The notes: generated by a model not told the origin, from the sequence alone. A stretch of 64,000 nucleotides of DNA from Firmicutes bacterium UBA6113 (GCA_002422545.1 DIWF01000003.1:111782-175781); one strand, 5' to 3'; counted from the first letter of the stretch, positions 25,068-33,545 are shown. Translations and numbers: made by a program.

Positions 25068-26417
25068 ATGGAAACAATAATGAACATTAACAATGCCATC
25101 AACGGTATTGTGTGGGGACCACCTATTCTTATTTTAATTGTTGGAGCAGGACTCTTCCTGTCAGCAAAAACCGGCTTCTTTTCAATATTTAAACTTGGTT
25201 ATATCCTTAAAAACACACTGTTAAAAATGTTCTCTAAAGAAAACAAAGGTGAAGGAGAAGTAACAGCTTTCCAGGCAGTTGCTACAGCTTTGGCTGCTAC
25301 AGTTGGAACAGGGAACATAGCCGGCGTAGCAACAGCTATTGCAGCAGGTGGACCAGGTGCAGTATTCTGGATGTGGTTGGCAGCAATCTTAGGTATGACT
25401 ACAAAGTTTGCTGAGGTTGTACTGGCAGTTAACTTCAGAGAAAAAACTGAAGACGGCCGTTTTGTCGGTGGACCTATGTACTACATCACAAACGGACTTG
25501 GATGGAAATGGCTTGCAGTGTTGTTTGCATTATTCGGAGCATTTGCAGCATTCGGTATAGGCAACATGGTTCAATCTAACTCAGTAGCAGCTGCCCTACA
25601 GTCTTCATTCAATCTTAATCCTTGGGTAACAGGTATAGTATTGGCAGTTGTAACAGCACTGGTTATTATAGGTGGAATTAAAAGAATAGGTGCTTTTACT
25701 GAAAAATTAGTTCCTTTCATGGCTGCTATTTACATTCTCGGCGGATTGGTTATTATATTTATTAATGCAGCTAAAATTCCAGCAGCATTTGCTTTGATAT
25801 TTTCTAGCGCATTCACAGGAAAAGCTGCTGTAGGCGGATTTGCTGGAGCTACAATTGCTCAAGCAATTAGATTCGGTATTGCTCGTGGAGTATTTACAAA
25901 TGAAGCAGGCTTAGGTAGTGCACCTATAGCTCACGCTGCTGCTACAACAGATCATCCTGTACGTCAAGGTTTATGGGGAGTATTTGAAGTATTTGCAGAC
26001 ACATTAGTAATATGCTCAATTACAGCACTTGCTATAGTTACTTCAGGTGTTTGGGAATCAGGTGCTACAGGTGCTGCTCTTACTACAGCAGCGTTTGAAC
26101 AGGCAATTCCAGGCGGCGGATACATTGTTTCAATAGGCATCGTATTGTTTGCTTTTTCAACTATCGTTGGTTGGGAATATTACGGAGAAAGATGTGCTGA
26201 ATACTTGTTTGGACCAAAAGCAAACATGATATACAGAATCTTATGGATTCCATTTGTATTGGTAGGAGCTATAGGCGGACTTGAATTTGTATGGTCTTTG
26301 GCTGATACATTAAATGGTTTGATGGCAATTCCAAACTTAATAGGTGTTCTTGCATTAAGCGGCACTGTATTCAAGCTTACAAAGGAATTCTTTGCTAAAG
26401 AAAAAGTAAGCAAATAG
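25068..26417 (+). CDS. Sodium:alanine (AGCS family) symporter
   Basis: The 449-residue membrane protein has about 10-11 hydrophobic helices and the AGCS signature regions GNIAGVATAIAAGGPGAVFWMWLAA (about 85-109), KFAEVVLAVNFRE and GVFTNEAGLGSAPIAHAAA (about 279-297), plus the ending GWEYYGERCAEYLFG. It imports alanine or glycine with Na+ (or H+). The start is ATG 25068, behind AATTTGGAGGTATTT; a TTG four codons earlier is part of the RBS. It is the only gene of its transcript. Confidence 0.95.
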   Translation: METIMNINNAINGIVWGPPILILIVGAGLFLSAKTGFFSIFKLGYILKNTLLKMFSKENKGEGEVTAFQAVATALAATVGTGNIAGVATAIAAGGPGAVFWMWLAAILGMTTKFAEVVLAVNFREKTEDGRFVGGPMYYITNGLGWKWLAVLFALFGAFAAFGIGNMVQSNSVAAALQSSFNLNPWVTGIVLAVVTALVIIGGIKRIGAFTEKLVPFMAAIYILGGLVIIFINAAKIPAAFALIFSSAFTGKAAVGGFAGATIAQAIRFGIARGVFTNEAGLGSAPIAHAAATTDHPVRQGLWGVFEVFADTLVICSITALAIVTSGVWESGATGAALTTAAFEQAIPGGGYIVSIGIVLFAFSTIVGWEYYGERCAEYLFGPKANMIYRILWIPFVLVGAIGGLEFVWSLADTLNGLMAIPNLIGVLALSGTVFKLTKEFFAKEKVSK

Positions 26418-26425
26418 TACACATA

Positions 26426-26457
26426 AAAAATGCTAATCCGTAAGGATTAGCATTTTT
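26426..26457. terminator. Bidirectional terminator between symporter and SLH protein genes
   Basis: A 14-bp stem AAAAATGCTAATCC/GGATTAGCATTTTT with GTAA loop. Confidence 0.85.
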
Positions 26458-26464
26458 ATTTGAG

Positions 26465-28141
26465 TTAATCAATAACTGTAATTTCGATTACACCGTTGTA
26501 TTCTTTGTCAGCTTTGTTTTCGTCAACTGCTGTGAAGTTTATTTCTATCAACTCATCATCATTGTCAGAATCATCAATCGGAACGTATTTCAATCCAATG
26601 ATATCATCAATGTCATATTCTTCATCAGCATCAACATCTTCATATCCGTCGCTGTCGCCACTTATATCAATCATCAGTTCGCCTTGAGCCGGAAGTTCAA
26701 AAGTAACATAATCAACTGCATCAAACACTGCCTGTGTAAATATTTTGCCGCTTTCTGTCAAATCATCAAGTTCGTCTACAAAGTCAATAGTCAAATCGTC
26801 TTCTTCATCAACCGAAAGTTCCAATGTCTTAATTTCCTGAACCTCTTTTACTGTGATCCTAATCATTCCTGAATAAGAATCATCTCCATCCTTTGCAGTG
26901 TATTCTATGTCAACTATGCCGCTGAAATCCTGTGCAGGAACAAATACTATCTGGTCAAATTCGCTGTCATCGTAGGAATGACTTCCACTAACTTTTACGT
27001 CGTTTGTATCTAAAAGGTCTCCGTCATCGTTATAGTCAAAGTATAAAGTTCCTTTTGTGTCATTAGGCTGAACAAATTTCACTTCATCCATGTTGCTGTC
27101 CAGGTCGTCTTCAAATTCTTTTACAGTGTTTTCATTAGTTGTATATTTGATTAAAGCAAGATCTTCATCTTCATCATCAACAACTGTTATTATAATCTTG
27201 CCTGAATAATAGTCACCTTCATCATCATATGCATAGTAGCTAATATTTACTGTACCGCTGAAATCATATTTAGGAACAAATGTGATTTTTTCAAGTAAAT
27301 CTTTGTCAGTATCATCTAAATAGTATTTTGTATTTTCTGTAACCAAATCATTCTCGCTGCTCTTGGCAACATATTCATAATAAAGTGTGCCGTTTTTTAC
27401 AGGATAATCAAATTTTACATATTCTATGTCTGAATCAAAATCTTTAAGAATATCTTCGATTGAATCATTAAAGTTATTATCTGCTGATGTAAACGCAAGA
27501 ACTTCATCTTCATTTATTTCAAATTTAATATCGTCGATTTCATCATCTTCATTATCTTCATCATCTTCATCGTCTTCATAGTCATTCTCGCCTGTTATCA
27601 TGTAATGAAGCATCAATGCGATATCTTTTCTTTTTGCAAATTTACCTAGTTCGTCTTCTTCAAACAACTCATCTAGATCTACATCTTCAATATCAAGATT
27701 TTTGTCACCTACTAAATCTCCAGCTCTTTCAATCAGCCATATTGCTTCCTGAACAGTTACAGGTTTGTTAGGATTGAAATACTTGCCATCTCCCTTTGCA
27801 ATGCCAAGCCTTTTAGCAGCTTTAACAGGTCCGTAAAAATATTCATCTTCGGTAATATCAGCAAAGTTTTCAACTAAATCTTCGTTGCTGATTTCAATAT
27901 TAAAGGCTCTTACAATCATGACGATAACATCCCCGCGTTTTACGTTGCCTTCTAAACCGTAATCACCATGCCCATATCCTCTAATTATTTGCTTTTCTAT
28001 CAGGGATTCAACAGCAATTTTATAGCTTTTTTCATTCTTGACTTTTTTATTCCCCGGTGAAACTGCAAATGCGGCTGTCGTAAATATCATGCTTAACACA
28101 ACCACCAATGCTAATACTCTTAGCATACTTTTGTTTTTCAT
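26465..28141 (-). CDS. S-layer homology (SLH) surface protein with acidic repeat domains
   Basis: This 558-residue protein has a signal peptide (basic start, hydrophobic core, TTAAFAVSP cleavage area near 27). SLH repeats follow (about 35-150: IRGYGHGDYGLEGNVKRGDVIVMIVRAF, ...RLGIAKGDGKYFNPNKPVTVQEAIWLIERA). After an Asp/Glu-rich linker (about 195-215), three roughly 100-residue beta domains recur, each ending in FSGxVxIxYxAxDxxxxYSGxIxITV. SLH domains anchor proteins to pyruvylated cell-wall polymer. The rest is very acidic, so Ca2+ binding is plausible. AGGGAAAAAA precedes the ATG; monocistronic. Confidence 0.85.
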   Translation of the reverse strand: MKNKSMLRVLALVVVLSMIFTTAAFAVSPGNKKVKNEKSYKIAVESLIEKQIIRGYGHGDYGLEGNVKRGDVIVMIVRAFNIEISNEDLVENFADITEDEYFYGPVKAAKRLGIAKGDGKYFNPNKPVTVQEAIWLIERAGDLVGDKNLDIEDVDLDELFEEDELGKFAKRKDIALMLHYMITGENDYEDDEDDEDNEDDEIDDIKFEINEDEVLAFTSADNNFNDSIEDILKDFDSDIEYVKFDYPVKNGTLYYEYVAKSSENDLVTENTKYYLDDTDKDLLEKITFVPKYDFSGTVNISYYAYDDEGDYYSGKIIITVVDDEDEDLALIKYTTNENTVKEFEDDLDSNMDEVKFVQPNDTKGTLYFDYNDDGDLLDTNDVKVSGSHSYDDSEFDQIVFVPAQDFSGIVDIEYTAKDGDDSYSGMIRITVKEVQEIKTLELSVDEEDDLTIDFVDELDDLTESGKIFTQAVFDAVDYVTFELPAQGELMIDISGDSDGYEDVDADEEYDIDDIIGLKYVPIDDSDNDDELIEINFTAVDENKADKEYNGVIEITVID

Positions 28142-28258
28142 TTTTTTCCCTCCATTTTACACAATATATTTTAATTATATTTCTGTATTAAGGTTGTAAC
28201 ACAGATACATAATAATTTTCGTACTATTAGTAAGTTTTTTGGGGGTAACAAACAAATA

Positions 28259-28960
28259 TTAGAATTCAATGGAATCATTGTTCATATCAACCAGAAATCT
28301 CTTTACTTTTCCGTCGAATCTGTTTATTACCAAATTTTCTATTTCATCCATTGCCTTATTTAATGTTGAATCTTGGTTGTATTCAAACCCCACCAACTGA
28401 AAAAATACATTGCTGCTTTCATTGGTAAGTTTGCCCAGCTCGCTTTGTCTCCATACCCACTTTAACGTCTGAACAACATTGCCGCTGGTAAAAACAAGCT
28501 CTCCTTCAGGAACATCCTCATATTCTTCAGCACCGAAAGGAAGAAAAATGTCACCTTTTCTGCTGAATCTTACTTCTAGGTCCTGGTGCATGTCCCTTAG
28601 GTCGTGTCCTCCCAATGAAATTCCGTTTTCTATGGAAACGGCGTTGCATAGATCAACCAACGCATTAATGACAGGAAGATGAGCTCCCTTGATTATTCTT
28701 TTAAACATTGCTTCTACAGAAGGAGGATATTTGTTGGGATTTATTCCTGATTTTATCATCACATCTCTGTACAGCTCAACATTGTGAAGGCTTCTAAGGT
28801 TTTCAGGCTTTATTTCTTCTCTCATTTTATTTTCTGCATGTCTTAATCTTTCTTCGTCTGAAACAGTTGTTTCTGAATTTTTTATGTTTTCTCCGATTAA
28901 AATTCCAAACTTAATGTCTTTGTTCAGTTCAAATACTGATTTGTCAATGGTGTATTTCAT
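28259..28960 (-). CDS. B3/4 domain-containing protein
   Basis: The 233-residue protein matches the free-standing B3/4 (phenylalanyl-tRNA synthetase beta-like) family: INPNKYPPSVEAMFKRIIKGAHLPVINALVDLCNAVSIENGISLGGHDL (about 73-120) and ETTGNVV-like ELVFTSGNVVQTLKWVWRQSELGKLT. The domain can recognise tRNA or mischarged aminoacyl-tRNA; free-standing members have no settled role. AGGAGAGAT precedes ATG 28960. Divergent from cotF. Confidence 0.85.
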   Translation of the reverse strand: MKYTIDKSVFELNKDIKFGILIGENIKNSETTVSDEERLRHAENKMREEIKPENLRSLHNVELYRDVMIKSGINPNKYPPSVEAMFKRIIKGAHLPVINALVDLCNAVSIENGISLGGHDLRDMHQDLEVRFSRKGDIFLPFGAEEYEDVPEGELVFTSGNVVQTLKWVWRQSELGKLTNESSNVFFQLVGFEYNQDSTLNKAMDEIENLVINRFDGKVKRFLVDMNNDSIEF

Positions 28961-29135
28961 ATATCTCTCCTATGTAAAGTATTAAGCAAATGTTTCCAGC
29001 ATGCTGATAACATTATAATACTTTTTAAGCATTACACAACCCAGTTTTTAAATTTTAATTTAATATTTAAAAAAATTCGTTAATTGAAAGGATATATTTT
29101 ATAGTTTTGAAAATAATATTGTAGGAGGTGTTTAT

Positions 29136-29672
29136 ATGAATTTTTCTACAAAAGAAAGATATTTGCTTGAAGACCAGAAAAACCATGAAAAACTTTGTAT
29201 TCAGAAGTATGCTAATTATGCTAATTTAGCATCAGACCCTAATCTTAAAAACATTTTTAAGCAAAATGGTCAAATTGAACAAGAACATTACAATACAATT
29301 GACCAGCTTCTTAAAGGACAGATGCCTGCTATGGGACAGCAAAGCGGCGGTCAGCAGCAGTCCGGTGGGATGCAGTCTAAAGGTATGCAGTCTCAAGGAC
29401 AACAAAACAGCACACAGCAGAATATGATTTTCCAGAACGTTAATCAGTCCGGTTCCCAGAGCAGCGGAAATATGAATACAAACGACAGAGATCTTTGCAC
29501 AGATATGCTCATGACTGAAAAATATGTTTCAGGAGCGTACAACACTGCAATATTTGAATTCAGAGACACTCAGGTAAGAAACATTCTTAACCACATTCAA
29601 AAAGAAGAACAACAGCACGGAGAATCAATTTTCAAATATATGGAAAGCAACGGTATGTACAACGTGCAATAA
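29136..29672 (+). CDS. Spore coat protein, CotF family
   Basis: The 178-residue protein has two ferritin-like helical halves with EDQKNHEKLCIQKYANYANLASDPNLKNIFKQ (about 12-43) and DLCTDMLMTEKYVSGAYNTAIFEFRDTQVRNILNHIQKEEQQHGESIFKYM (about 118-168), typical of CotF. A Gln/Ser/Gly/Met-rich linker (about 65-110) separates them. It belongs to the outer layers of the spore. GTAGGAGGTG lies before the ATG. It has a clear terminator. Confidence 0.92.
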   Translation: MNFSTKERYLLEDQKNHEKLCIQKYANYANLASDPNLKNIFKQNGQIEQEHYNTIDQLLKGQMPAMGQQSGGQQQSGGMQSKGMQSQGQQNSTQQNMIFQNVNQSGSQSSGNMNTNDRDLCTDMLMTEKYVSGAYNTAIFEFRDTQVRNILNHIQKEEQQHGESIFKYMESNGMYNVQ

Positions 29673-29695
29673 AAAAGTGGCATTGCCACTTTTTT
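29671..29695. terminator. Terminator of cotF
   Basis: Stem AAAAAAGTGGC/GCCACTTTTTT, loop ATT, right after the stop codon. Confidence 0.85.
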
Positions 29696-29899
29696 ATTGC
29701 AGTATTATTTATATGAAATCAATAAAATAAAATATATCAATAAATTTTTAAAAATGTCTGTTGTCATGTGACTATGATTTTATATTAACGAATAATAATC
29801 TATAATATTCCTCTTAAACCAGTTATTAATATTTCAAATTGAGGGTTAATTATAAAATAAAGTAATACAAAAATGACTTTGTTATTATTTTAATTATTC

Positions 29900-29927
29900 T
29901 TGACAAATGTTGAAAACTCAATATTTT
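29900..29927 (+). promoter_or_regulatory. Candidate promoter of the selenoprotein gene
   Basis: TTGACA (29900-29905), 16-nt spacer, TATTTT (29922-29927). A second, weaker pair TTGTGC-17-TAAACT lies at 29973-30001. The rest of 29696-30055 shows no ORF. Confidence 0.5.
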
Positions 29928-29946
29928 GTTCATATTTCAATATTAT

Positions 29947-29958
29947 TGAACGCGTTCA
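29947..29958. promoter_or_regulatory. Perfect 12-bp palindrome, candidate operator
   Basis: TGAACGCGTTCA lies 20 nt downstream of the -10 box and upstream of the second promoter candidate, a suitable place for a repressor of the selenoprotein gene. The GC core stands out in AT-rich surroundings. Confidence 0.45.
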
Positions 29959-30055
29959 TCCAAAAATATGTCTTGTGCTTTCATATATTCGATGCTAAAC
30001 TATTAATGAGGACAAACTTTGTCTTACATATTATAATTATATCGGGAGAAATAAT

Positions 30056-30739
30056 ATGACAGAAAACAAACAAATTTCAAGGAAGGATTTTCTTAAGGGA
30101 ATGGGCCTTACTGTAGCAGGCGTTGCAGTAACAGGATCTCTAACCGGAGTTTTAACAGGATGTTCAACTAAGGAAGCCGAAGCGCCAGCACCAGCAGCTG
30201 TTGCAGCGGCAGTAGATACATCACAGGCTCCAGCATGGCCATTTAAATATGAGAAAATCGACGTAGCAGTTGCACAAGAAAAAGCTTATGCAGGCTATAA
30301 AGAAAAAGGTGGCTGAGGCAGCGGCGTAGCCGAAGGGTTCTTCGGTACATTAGCTGAACAAGTTGGATATCCATTCAATCAATACCCAGCACAAATGTTT
30401 ACAAACTACGGAGCAGGCTTCACTCAGGCATCTTTATGCGGTTCACTGGGATGCGCTGCAGCATGTATTGGTTCAGTATGTGATGCAGATACAGCAAAAG
30501 CAGTATTAGGAGAATTGGAAAACTGGTACAAAGAAGCAGAACTTCCAATGTATCAACCAGAAAATCTAAACTTACCAACAACTGTAGCTGGTTCAATATT
30601 GTGTGCAGACTCTGTAGGAAACTTTATGGCAAAATCCGGATTTGCAATGGGTGATCCTGAAAGAAAAGCTCGTTGTGCTGGAGTTGCAGCAGACGTTACA
30701 GGAAAAATGGTAGAACTTTTAAATGCAAAATTCGCTTAA
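30056..30739 (+). CDS. C_GCAxxG_C_C family selenoprotein, Tat-type lipoprotein (in-frame UGA = Sec87)
   Basis: The reading frame runs 227 codons if TGA at 30314-30316 is read as selenocysteine; both sides are clearly one protein. N-terminus: SRKDFLK (twin-arginine-like, RK instead of RR), hydrophobic stretch, lipobox LTGC (about 29-32), then an Ala/Pro linker. Sec87 lies in YKEKGG-U-GSGVAEGFFGTLAEQVG, where relatives have Cys. The family Cys motif follows (QASLCGSLGCAAACIGSVC, about 121-139), and the end has ILCADSVGNFM and ERKARCAGVAADVTGKM, typical of the family. A hairpin directly after the UGA fits a bacterial SECIS. Membrane-anchored outside the cell by prediction; function unknown, presumably redox. 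tatA follows. Confidence 0.9.
30317..30348 (+). promoter_or_regulatory. SECIS-like hairpin directly after the UGA codon
   Basis: Stem GTA-[G]-CCGAAG / CTTCGG-TAC (30326-30348) closes on loop GGTT, with a single bulged G. The loop starts 19 nt after the UGA. A short stem with a G-rich (GGU-type) apical loop at that distance is what bacterial SelB-dependent SECIS elements require. Confidence 0.8.
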
Positions 30740-30741
30740 TA

Positions 30742-30765
30742 AAAACGAGGAGAAATCCTCGTTTT
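30742..30765. terminator. Terminator of the selenoprotein gene
   Basis: Stem AAAACGAGGA/TCCTCGTTTT with GAAA loop immediately after the stop. It separates the selenoprotein gene from tatA at least partly. Confidence 0.8.
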
Positions 30766-30830
30766 ATTAATAATGCTTGATTAAAATTGATAAATGATTT
30801 ACAATGTACATATAAATGTAGGAGGTACTT

Positions 30831-31022
30831 ATGGGTAGAATTGGAGCAACAGAGCTTATATTAATTTTAGCTATTGCGCTTATTATATTTGGTCCTTCCA
30901 AGCTTCCTGAAGTTGGAAAATCTTTAGGAGAAGCATTGGGACAATTTAAGGCTCACGCTAATAAGGTTTCAGATAGTACAACAGCAGAAACTAAGAAAGA
31001 TGAAGAAGATAAAGATATATAA
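30831..31022 (+). CDS. tatA: Twin-arginine translocase subunit TatA/TatE
   Basis: The 63-residue protein has the TatA layout: GRIGATELILILAIALIIFGPSKLPEVGKSLGEALGQFK, meaning one membrane helix, the FGPxKLPE hinge and an amphipathic helix, then a charged tail. It forms the pore with TatC (encoded at 9.1-9.8 kb). GGAGGTACTT precedes the ATG. Its place right behind a Tat-type lipoprotein gene suggests it serves that substrate (inference). Confidence 0.95.
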   Translation: MGRIGATELILILAIALIIFGPSKLPEVGKSLGEALGQFKAHANKVSDSTTAETKKDEEDKDI

Positions 31023-31056
31023 GCCAATATATGTACTTAAGTTAATATAATTTATA

Positions 31057-31086
31057 AAATCCTCAGTTGAAAAATTGGGGTTTTTT
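31057..31086 (+). terminator. Terminator of tatA
   Basis: AAATCCTCA pairs with TTGGGGTTT (with G-U pairs), followed by a T run. Confidence 0.6.
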
Positions 31087-31126
31087 ATATTTCACAAACA
31101 AATCGAAATTATTTTATAAATTACTC

Positions 31127-31155
31127 TTGACAAAATATATAGATTCTAATAATAT
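31127..31155 (+). promoter_or_regulatory. Promoter of the ilvB-ilvN operon
   Basis: TTGACA (31127-31132), 17-nt spacer, TAATAT (31150-31155), just upstream of the T-box leader. Confidence 0.75.
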
Positions 31156-31162
31156 AGGATAA

Positions 31163-31391
31163 ATTTAAAACATGCCATGAAAAAGAGGAGTAAGTACAAA
31201 TGCTCACAGAGAGTGAAATGCACCGGCTGAAAGATTTCACAGTTGAATTTGTATTGAAGGTAGCTTTGGAGCATTTAATCTGAACTAGCAGTAGGATTAA
31301 ACGGTTATTCCGTTATAATATTAAGAGCCTTTATGGAAATTTGGTGGTACCGCGGGTATTCTCGTCCTTATGTGAGAATTCCCGCTTTTTG
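31163..31391 (+). ncRNA. T-box riboswitch leader of ilvB-ilvN
   Basis: The leader has AGAGAG followed by GTGAAATG in Stem I, a GAA-CUA-G segment (31282-31288) at the specifier position, a Stem III-like AACGG...CCGTT hairpin, and the T-box core TGGTACCGCGGG (31345-31356). The terminator is GCGGG-T-ATTCTC paired with GAGAAT-T-CCCGC (31352-31385) followed by T5. The likely specifier codon is CUA (leucine), so uncharged tRNA-Leu would favour antitermination. The same GAA-codon-purine layout gives a correct Ser codon in the serS leader, which supports the reading. Confidence 0.9.
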
Positions 31392-31419
31392 TTTACAAAA
31401 AAAAGAAAGAGGTACGTGT

Positions 31420-33063
31420 ATGAAAATGAAAGCATCAGAAGCAATCGTAAAATGTTTTGAAGCAGAAAACGTAGACTTGGTATTCGGATATCCTGGAGGA
31501 GCAGTGCTCCCCCTTTATGAAGCCCTTCGAAATTCTGCCGTCAAACACATAATTGTAAGGCAGGAACAATCAGCAGCACATATGGCAAGCGGTTACGGAC
31601 GAGCTCTGGACAAAGTTGGAGTATGTATTGCTACTTCAGGTCCCGGCGCAACCAATTTAATCACGGGAATTGCAACGGCATATATGGATTCAATACCTCT
31701 TGTTGCCATAACAGGTCAGGTAAACTCATCAACCATCGGAAGAGACATGTTTCAGGAGGCTGATATCATCGGGGCAACCCAATGTTTCACCAAAAACAGC
31801 TACCTTGTAAAGGATGCAAATGAACTTCCGCGAATACTGAAAGAAGCTTTTTATATTGCTTCCACCGGAAGAAAAGGACCTGTATTGATAGACATTCCCC
31901 GTGATGTTCAGGAAACTTCAATAGACTTTTCTTACCCTGAAATAGTTAACATAAGAGGATACAAACCTACACTGAGTGGCAATGCTAAGCAAATCAAAAA
32001 AGCTGTTGAAATGATCAACAAGTCTAAAAGGCCGGTAATTTGTATAGGCGGAGGTATCAGGTCTGCCAAGGCTTTTTATGAACTTAATATGTTTGTTGAA
32101 AAAACAAAAATTCCGGTTGTGTGTACCCTTATGGGAGTAGATTCTTTTTCTAACACAAGCCCTTATTTTGCAGGCCTCATAGGCTCTCATGGCTACCCGT
32201 TTGTAAACAGGATGATAAATGATTCTGATTTGTTGATAGTTATCGGAGCACGTTTTGCAGACAGATCCACATCAATGATGAAGAATTCCTTTAGCAGGAA
32301 TATTATTCACATTGATATTGACCCAGCGGAAATAGGTAAAAATTTTGAAACTAGTGTCCCCATAGTAGGAAATGCAAAGGACATACTCACTGATTTATTA
32401 GTTTGCGATTACAGCTTAAACACTGTTGAATGGATTAATGCTTCACAACACATGCGCAAAGACTACATGGAGAAAATTTACTCCCATGATACTACCATGA
32501 ATCCTAGACTGTTAATCAAGAAAATTTCTGACTTTCTTGGAGAAAAAGGAACATGGGTTGCTGATGTAGGTCTTAATCAGATATGGGCAGCCCACAGCTT
32601 TTCAGCAGGTTTAAACAAGAGATTCTTTACTTCCGGCGGACTAGGCACAATGGGATACAGTCTTCCTGCTGCAATAGGTGCAAAAATGGCATCGACTGAA
32701 GATTTCGTAATTGCTTCCATGGGAGATGGCGGATTTCAAATGCTCATGAGCGACATTGCTGTTGCCAGAGAACACAATGTTGGTGTCAAATTCATTATTT
32801 TTAACAATGGAAAACTTGGCATGGTAAGGGAACTGCAAAAAAATTCCTATGGAAGGCAGTCATACTTCGGTATAGAGTTCGGGTTCAATCCTGATTTTAT
32901 AAAAATTGCAGATGCATATAGCATCAATTCTATGAAAATTTCAAACAATGAAGAAATTGACAAAGCAATTCAGGAAATGTTCAAGAACAATGAACCATTT
33001 GTTCTTGAGTGCATTGTGGATCCTGAAATACCTTCAGTACCGCGTTTAGGAGGAAGATCATGA
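31420..33063 (+). CDS. ilvB: Acetolactate synthase large subunit
   Basis: The 547-residue TPP enzyme makes acetolactate or acetohydroxybutyrate, the first common step to Val, Leu and Ile. It shows the catalytic Glu in VRQEQSAAHMASGYGR (about 47-62), GPGATNLITGIATAYMDS and the TPP motif MGDGGFQMLMSDIAVAREHNVGVKFIIFNNGKLGM. ATG 31420 is preceded by AAAGAGGT; an upstream in-frame start would lie inside the T-box core and is not real. ilvN overlaps by 4 nt. Confidence 0.95.
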   Translation: MKMKASEAIVKCFEAENVDLVFGYPGGAVLPLYEALRNSAVKHIIVRQEQSAAHMASGYGRALDKVGVCIATSGPGATNLITGIATAYMDSIPLVAITGQVNSSTIGRDMFQEADIIGATQCFTKNSYLVKDANELPRILKEAFYIASTGRKGPVLIDIPRDVQETSIDFSYPEIVNIRGYKPTLSGNAKQIKKAVEMINKSKRPVICIGGGIRSAKAFYELNMFVEKTKIPVVCTLMGVDSFSNTSPYFAGLIGSHGYPFVNRMINDSDLLIVIGARFADRSTSMMKNSFSRNIIHIDIDPAEIGKNFETSVPIVGNAKDILTDLLVCDYSLNTVEWINASQHMRKDYMEKIYSHDTTMNPRLLIKKISDFLGEKGTWVADVGLNQIWAAHSFSAGLNKRFFTSGGLGTMGYSLPAAIGAKMASTEDFVIASMGDGGFQMLMSDIAVAREHNVGVKFIIFNNGKLGMVRELQKNSYGRQSYFGIEFGFNPDFIKIADAYSINSMKISNNEEIDKAIQEMFKNNEPFVLECIVDPEIPSVPRLGGRS

Positions 33064-33545
33064 GCGAAAACAAAAAAATATTGTTGTCAATACTTGTTGA
33101 AAACTATTCAGGAACTCTGAGCAAGGTAGCTGGACTTTTTACCAGAAGAGGATACAACATTGATACCCTCAATGTAGCAGAAACGCAGGATCCTAAAATC
33201 TCAAGGATTACAGTAACCGTAACCGGCGACTCCTATGTCATAGAACAAATAACAAAACAGCTTCATAAACTTATCAATGTTATTAAAATTTCAATACTTT
33301 CATCTGAATCCTCAGTGCAGCGCGAACTTATGATGATAAAGGTGAACTCTGAAGGACAAAAAAGGTCTGAAATCGTGCAGATAGTAAATATATTCAAGGC
33401 AAACATAATTGATGTGAGCCATAAAAACTTGATTGTTTCAATAACCGGAGACGAAGACAAAAACAATGCTTTTCTCGAGCTTCTTAAACCATTCGGAATT
33501 GTGGAAATGACGAGAACAGGCCCCACTGCCCTTGAAAGAGGTTAA
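33060..33545 (+). CDS. ilvN: Acetolactate synthase small (regulatory) subunit
   Basis: The 161-residue regulatory subunit has an N-terminal ACT domain, ILVENYSGTLSKVAGLFTRRGYNIDTLNVAETQDPKISRITV (about 12-53), and the ALS_ss_C domain after about residue 80 (LMMIKVNSEGQKRSEIVQIVNIFKANIIDVS). It gives feedback inhibition by branched amino acids. ATGA overlap with ilvB ensures coupled translation. Confidence 0.95.
   Translation: MSENKKILLSILVENYSGTLSKVAGLFTRRGYNIDTLNVAETQDPKISRITVTVTGDSYVIEQITKQLHKLINVIKISILSSESSVQRELMMIKVNSEGQKRSEIVQIVNIFKANIIDVSHKNLIVSITGDEDKNNAFLELLKPFGIVEMTRTGPTALERG

Noticed and set aside
29136..29672. Prophage or mobile-element protein with Gln-rich linker
   Set aside because: The helical halves match CotF coat proteins and the linker is normal for the family.
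30395..30739. Separate 114-residue C_GCAxxG_C_C protein
   Set aside because: The same frame runs from 30056 through a single TGA with a SECIS-like hairpin and the upstream part supplies the missing family residue and signal peptide, so it is one selenoprotein.
31333..31419. Extension of ilvB upstream to 31333
   Set aside because: The extension runs through the T-box core and terminator stem; ATG 31420 has its own RBS.
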